Source: CADCTB01 sp963768975
Lineage (GTDB): Bacteria; Actinomycetota; Acidimicrobiia; Acidimicrobiales; AC-14
DNA length: 64,000 bases
NCBI GenBank assembly: GCA_963768975.1
Contig: CAVYKB010000012.1
Location: 259,326 to 323,325 of the forward strand
Reading direction: 5' to 3'
In this document: positions 63,080 to 64,000 of the stretch, one piece after another
How the letters are laid out: each line of letters begins with the position of its first letter
Position numbering within the stretch: the stretch's first letter is position 1
Translations under genes and position numbers: made by a program
The notes under the pieces: generated by a model
Told to the model about the DNA's origin: nothing
The model's database searches: none
The model's input: the letters and a program-made list of their open reading frames with translations, nothing else

Positions 63080-63669
63080 CAATACAAAAGTCCAGGTCAG
63101 GGGCACCTTTCGGAGTGCCCCGGACTGACGTGTGGACCCCTCCACACCCCCCATTTTCGTCTCGTTTTTGTGTCCTTTGTGTCCTTTGTGTCCTCGTCGG
63201 TATCCGAGCGGCCCCGGGGAGCACGAGGAGCAACGCCCGGAAGGCCCTGTCGAGGCCGTCGGAGATGTCCGCGTCGAGCTCCGGGAAGAGGTGGCCGTAC
63301 CGGTCGAGGGTGACCTGGACGCTCGAATGGTTAATGCGCGCCTGGATCGCCTTCGGGTGAGCGCCCTGGACGATGGCCAGCGCCACGGCCGTATGGCGGA
63401 GGTCGTGGAACCTGAGGCCGTCGAGCCGGACCTGCGCCTTGGTCGGCTTCCAGTGGGCGGTGTTGAAGCTCGACGGGTGGATCGGGTTTCCGGCCCGATT
63501 GGGAAAGACCAAGGCGTTCCTCGCCGGGCGCCGAGTACGTGGCCAAATGCTCGCCGAGCAGGTCAGCCACGCCGGCGAGCAGGCCCACCCGCCGGCGGCC
63601 GGCCTTGGTCTTGGGCGCCTTCCGCAGCCATTGCCCGTCGATGTGGACGACCTGCTCGACGACGGTCAC
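63027..63669 (-). pseudogene. tyrosine recombinase (integrase), truncated and frameshifted
   Basis: On the minus strand, from GTG 63669, residues read TVVEQVVHIDGQWLRKAPKT and RRRVGLLAGVADLLGEHLAT. The frame then shifts near 63510, and the rest (VFPNRAGNPIHPSSFNTAHW, then LRFHDLRHTAVALAIVQGAH and the tyrosine in VTLDRYGHLFPEL) continues in another frame. A stop lies just 5' of 63669, so the N-terminal half is missing. The end runs into tRNA-Cys. RHxxR and Y catalytic parts survive. It marks a former integrated element. Confidence 0.8.
63167..63193. repeat. 9-bp tandem repeat (3 copies)
   Basis: TTTGTGTCC occurs three times in a row inside the integrase remnant's 3' part. It encodes RTQ-like tripeptides on the minus strand. 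It is probably slippage in decaying DNA. Confidence 0.85.
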
Positions 63670-63934
63670 GATCGGCTACGTCGCAATCGGGGCTGGAAGC
63701 AGGAACGGCGCTGCCGGCGGCCTCGCTGGCTCTGTTGTCGCCCTCCTCCTTGCCCTCGGAACCCAGTGGCTCGCGGCGCGGTGCGGCGCCCCGGAGCGGG
63801 AGCGCCGGCGAGTCGAGGAGTGGCCGAACCGGTTGCTCAGCTGGCCACCGTGGAAGCAGATCGGGCTTCTCGTCGTCGCTGTTGCGTTCGCCGTGACCAT
63901 GCTCCCACTTCTCAGCCTTCTCTCGGCGTTGTGA
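63539..63934 (+). CDS. possible small membrane protein (uncertain)
   Basis: A 131-codon frame has two hydrophobic segments in its second half (AAGGLAGSVVALLLALGTQW and QIGLLVVAVAFAVTMLPLLS) separated by a charged loop. The first half is antisense to the integrase remnant and not protein-like, so the true start, if any, is later than the ATG at 63539. It may be part of the mobile element. Low confidence. Confidence 0.3.
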   Translation: MAKCSPSRSATPASRPTRRRPALVLGAFRSHCPSMWTTCSTTVTIGYVAIGAGSRNGAAGGLAGSVVALLLALGTQWLAARCGAPERERRRVEEWPNRLLSWPPWKQIGLLVVAVAFAVTMLPLLSLLSAL

Positions 63935-64000
63935 TCGGTCGCTGGCCGGGTGTTACGCCTCCGTAGGGACGCCCGTGTCGCCGCTCTCTGCGATTTCCGG

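Noticed and set aside
63167..63193. A 9-bp tandem repeat as an origin-type iteron
   Set aside because: Only three copies inside decaying integrase DNA, with no replication gene nearby.

Overview
The window is high-GC DNA with dense, mostly ungapped coding. It looks like an autotrophic actinobacterium, most plausibly of the Acidimicrobiia. The pointers are actinobacterial-type families (a DUF6458-like membrane protein, a mycothiol-dependent maleylpyruvate isomerase-type domain), F420-linked enzymes, GTG/TTG starts, and an alpha-carboxysome locus with a form I RuBisCO. Nothing here fixes the species.

Bases 1-11.9 kb carry biosynthetic operons on the plus strand. The tail of a TrpB2-type tryptophan synthase beta chain is followed by trpF-trpB-(PadR regulator)-trpA. 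A type II fatty acid synthesis operon follows: fabD, a biotinyl-like domain protein, fabH, fabG, acyl carrier protein, fabF, a carboxyltransferase and fabI. The block ends with a Bcp-type peroxiredoxin whose peroxidatic cysteine codon is an in-frame TGA, with a hairpin just downstream. It is read here as a selenoprotein.

Bases 11.9-24.9 kb are mainly minus strand: membrane proteins (DUF6458-like, Bax-inhibitor-1-like), two ABC exporters, a membrane-anchored double AAA+ ATPase, a B3/B4-domain protein, a fatty acid desaturase, an Orn/Lys/Arg decarboxylase-fold enzyme and a CofE-like gene with a one-base frameshift. Bases 24.9-40.6 kb hold mixed functions: a helix-turn-helix regulator, a methyltransferase, an RTX-like repeat protein, tRNA-Leu, a secreted GH5 protein whose catalytic strands seem circularly permuted, an inositol monophosphatase-like protein, Nudix proteins, tRNA-Val with an integrase remnant, a GH3 lipoprotein, an F420-type oxidoreductase, a class A penicillin-binding protein and small zinc-ribbon proteins.

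Bases 40.7-62.9 kb are a carbon fixation region. Minus-strand rpe-prk supply ribulose bisphosphate. A two-component pair, an ECF sigma factor with a membrane partner, a HAD phosphatase and a class I fructose-bisphosphate aldolase follow. A LysR regulator (cbbR) diverges from an operon of cbbL, cbbS, a small CsoS2-repeat protein, csoS2, csoSCA, csoS4A, csoS4B, csoS1, an acRAF-like gene, a disordered protein, a Nudix-ThiE fusion, dabB and dabA. Together these could take up and hydrate CO2 (DabAB), package RuBisCO (CsoS2 and shell), and convert bicarbonate to CO2 inside the shell (CsoSCA). The window closes with tRNA-Cys overlapped by a broken integrase gene, marking the edge of a former mobile element.
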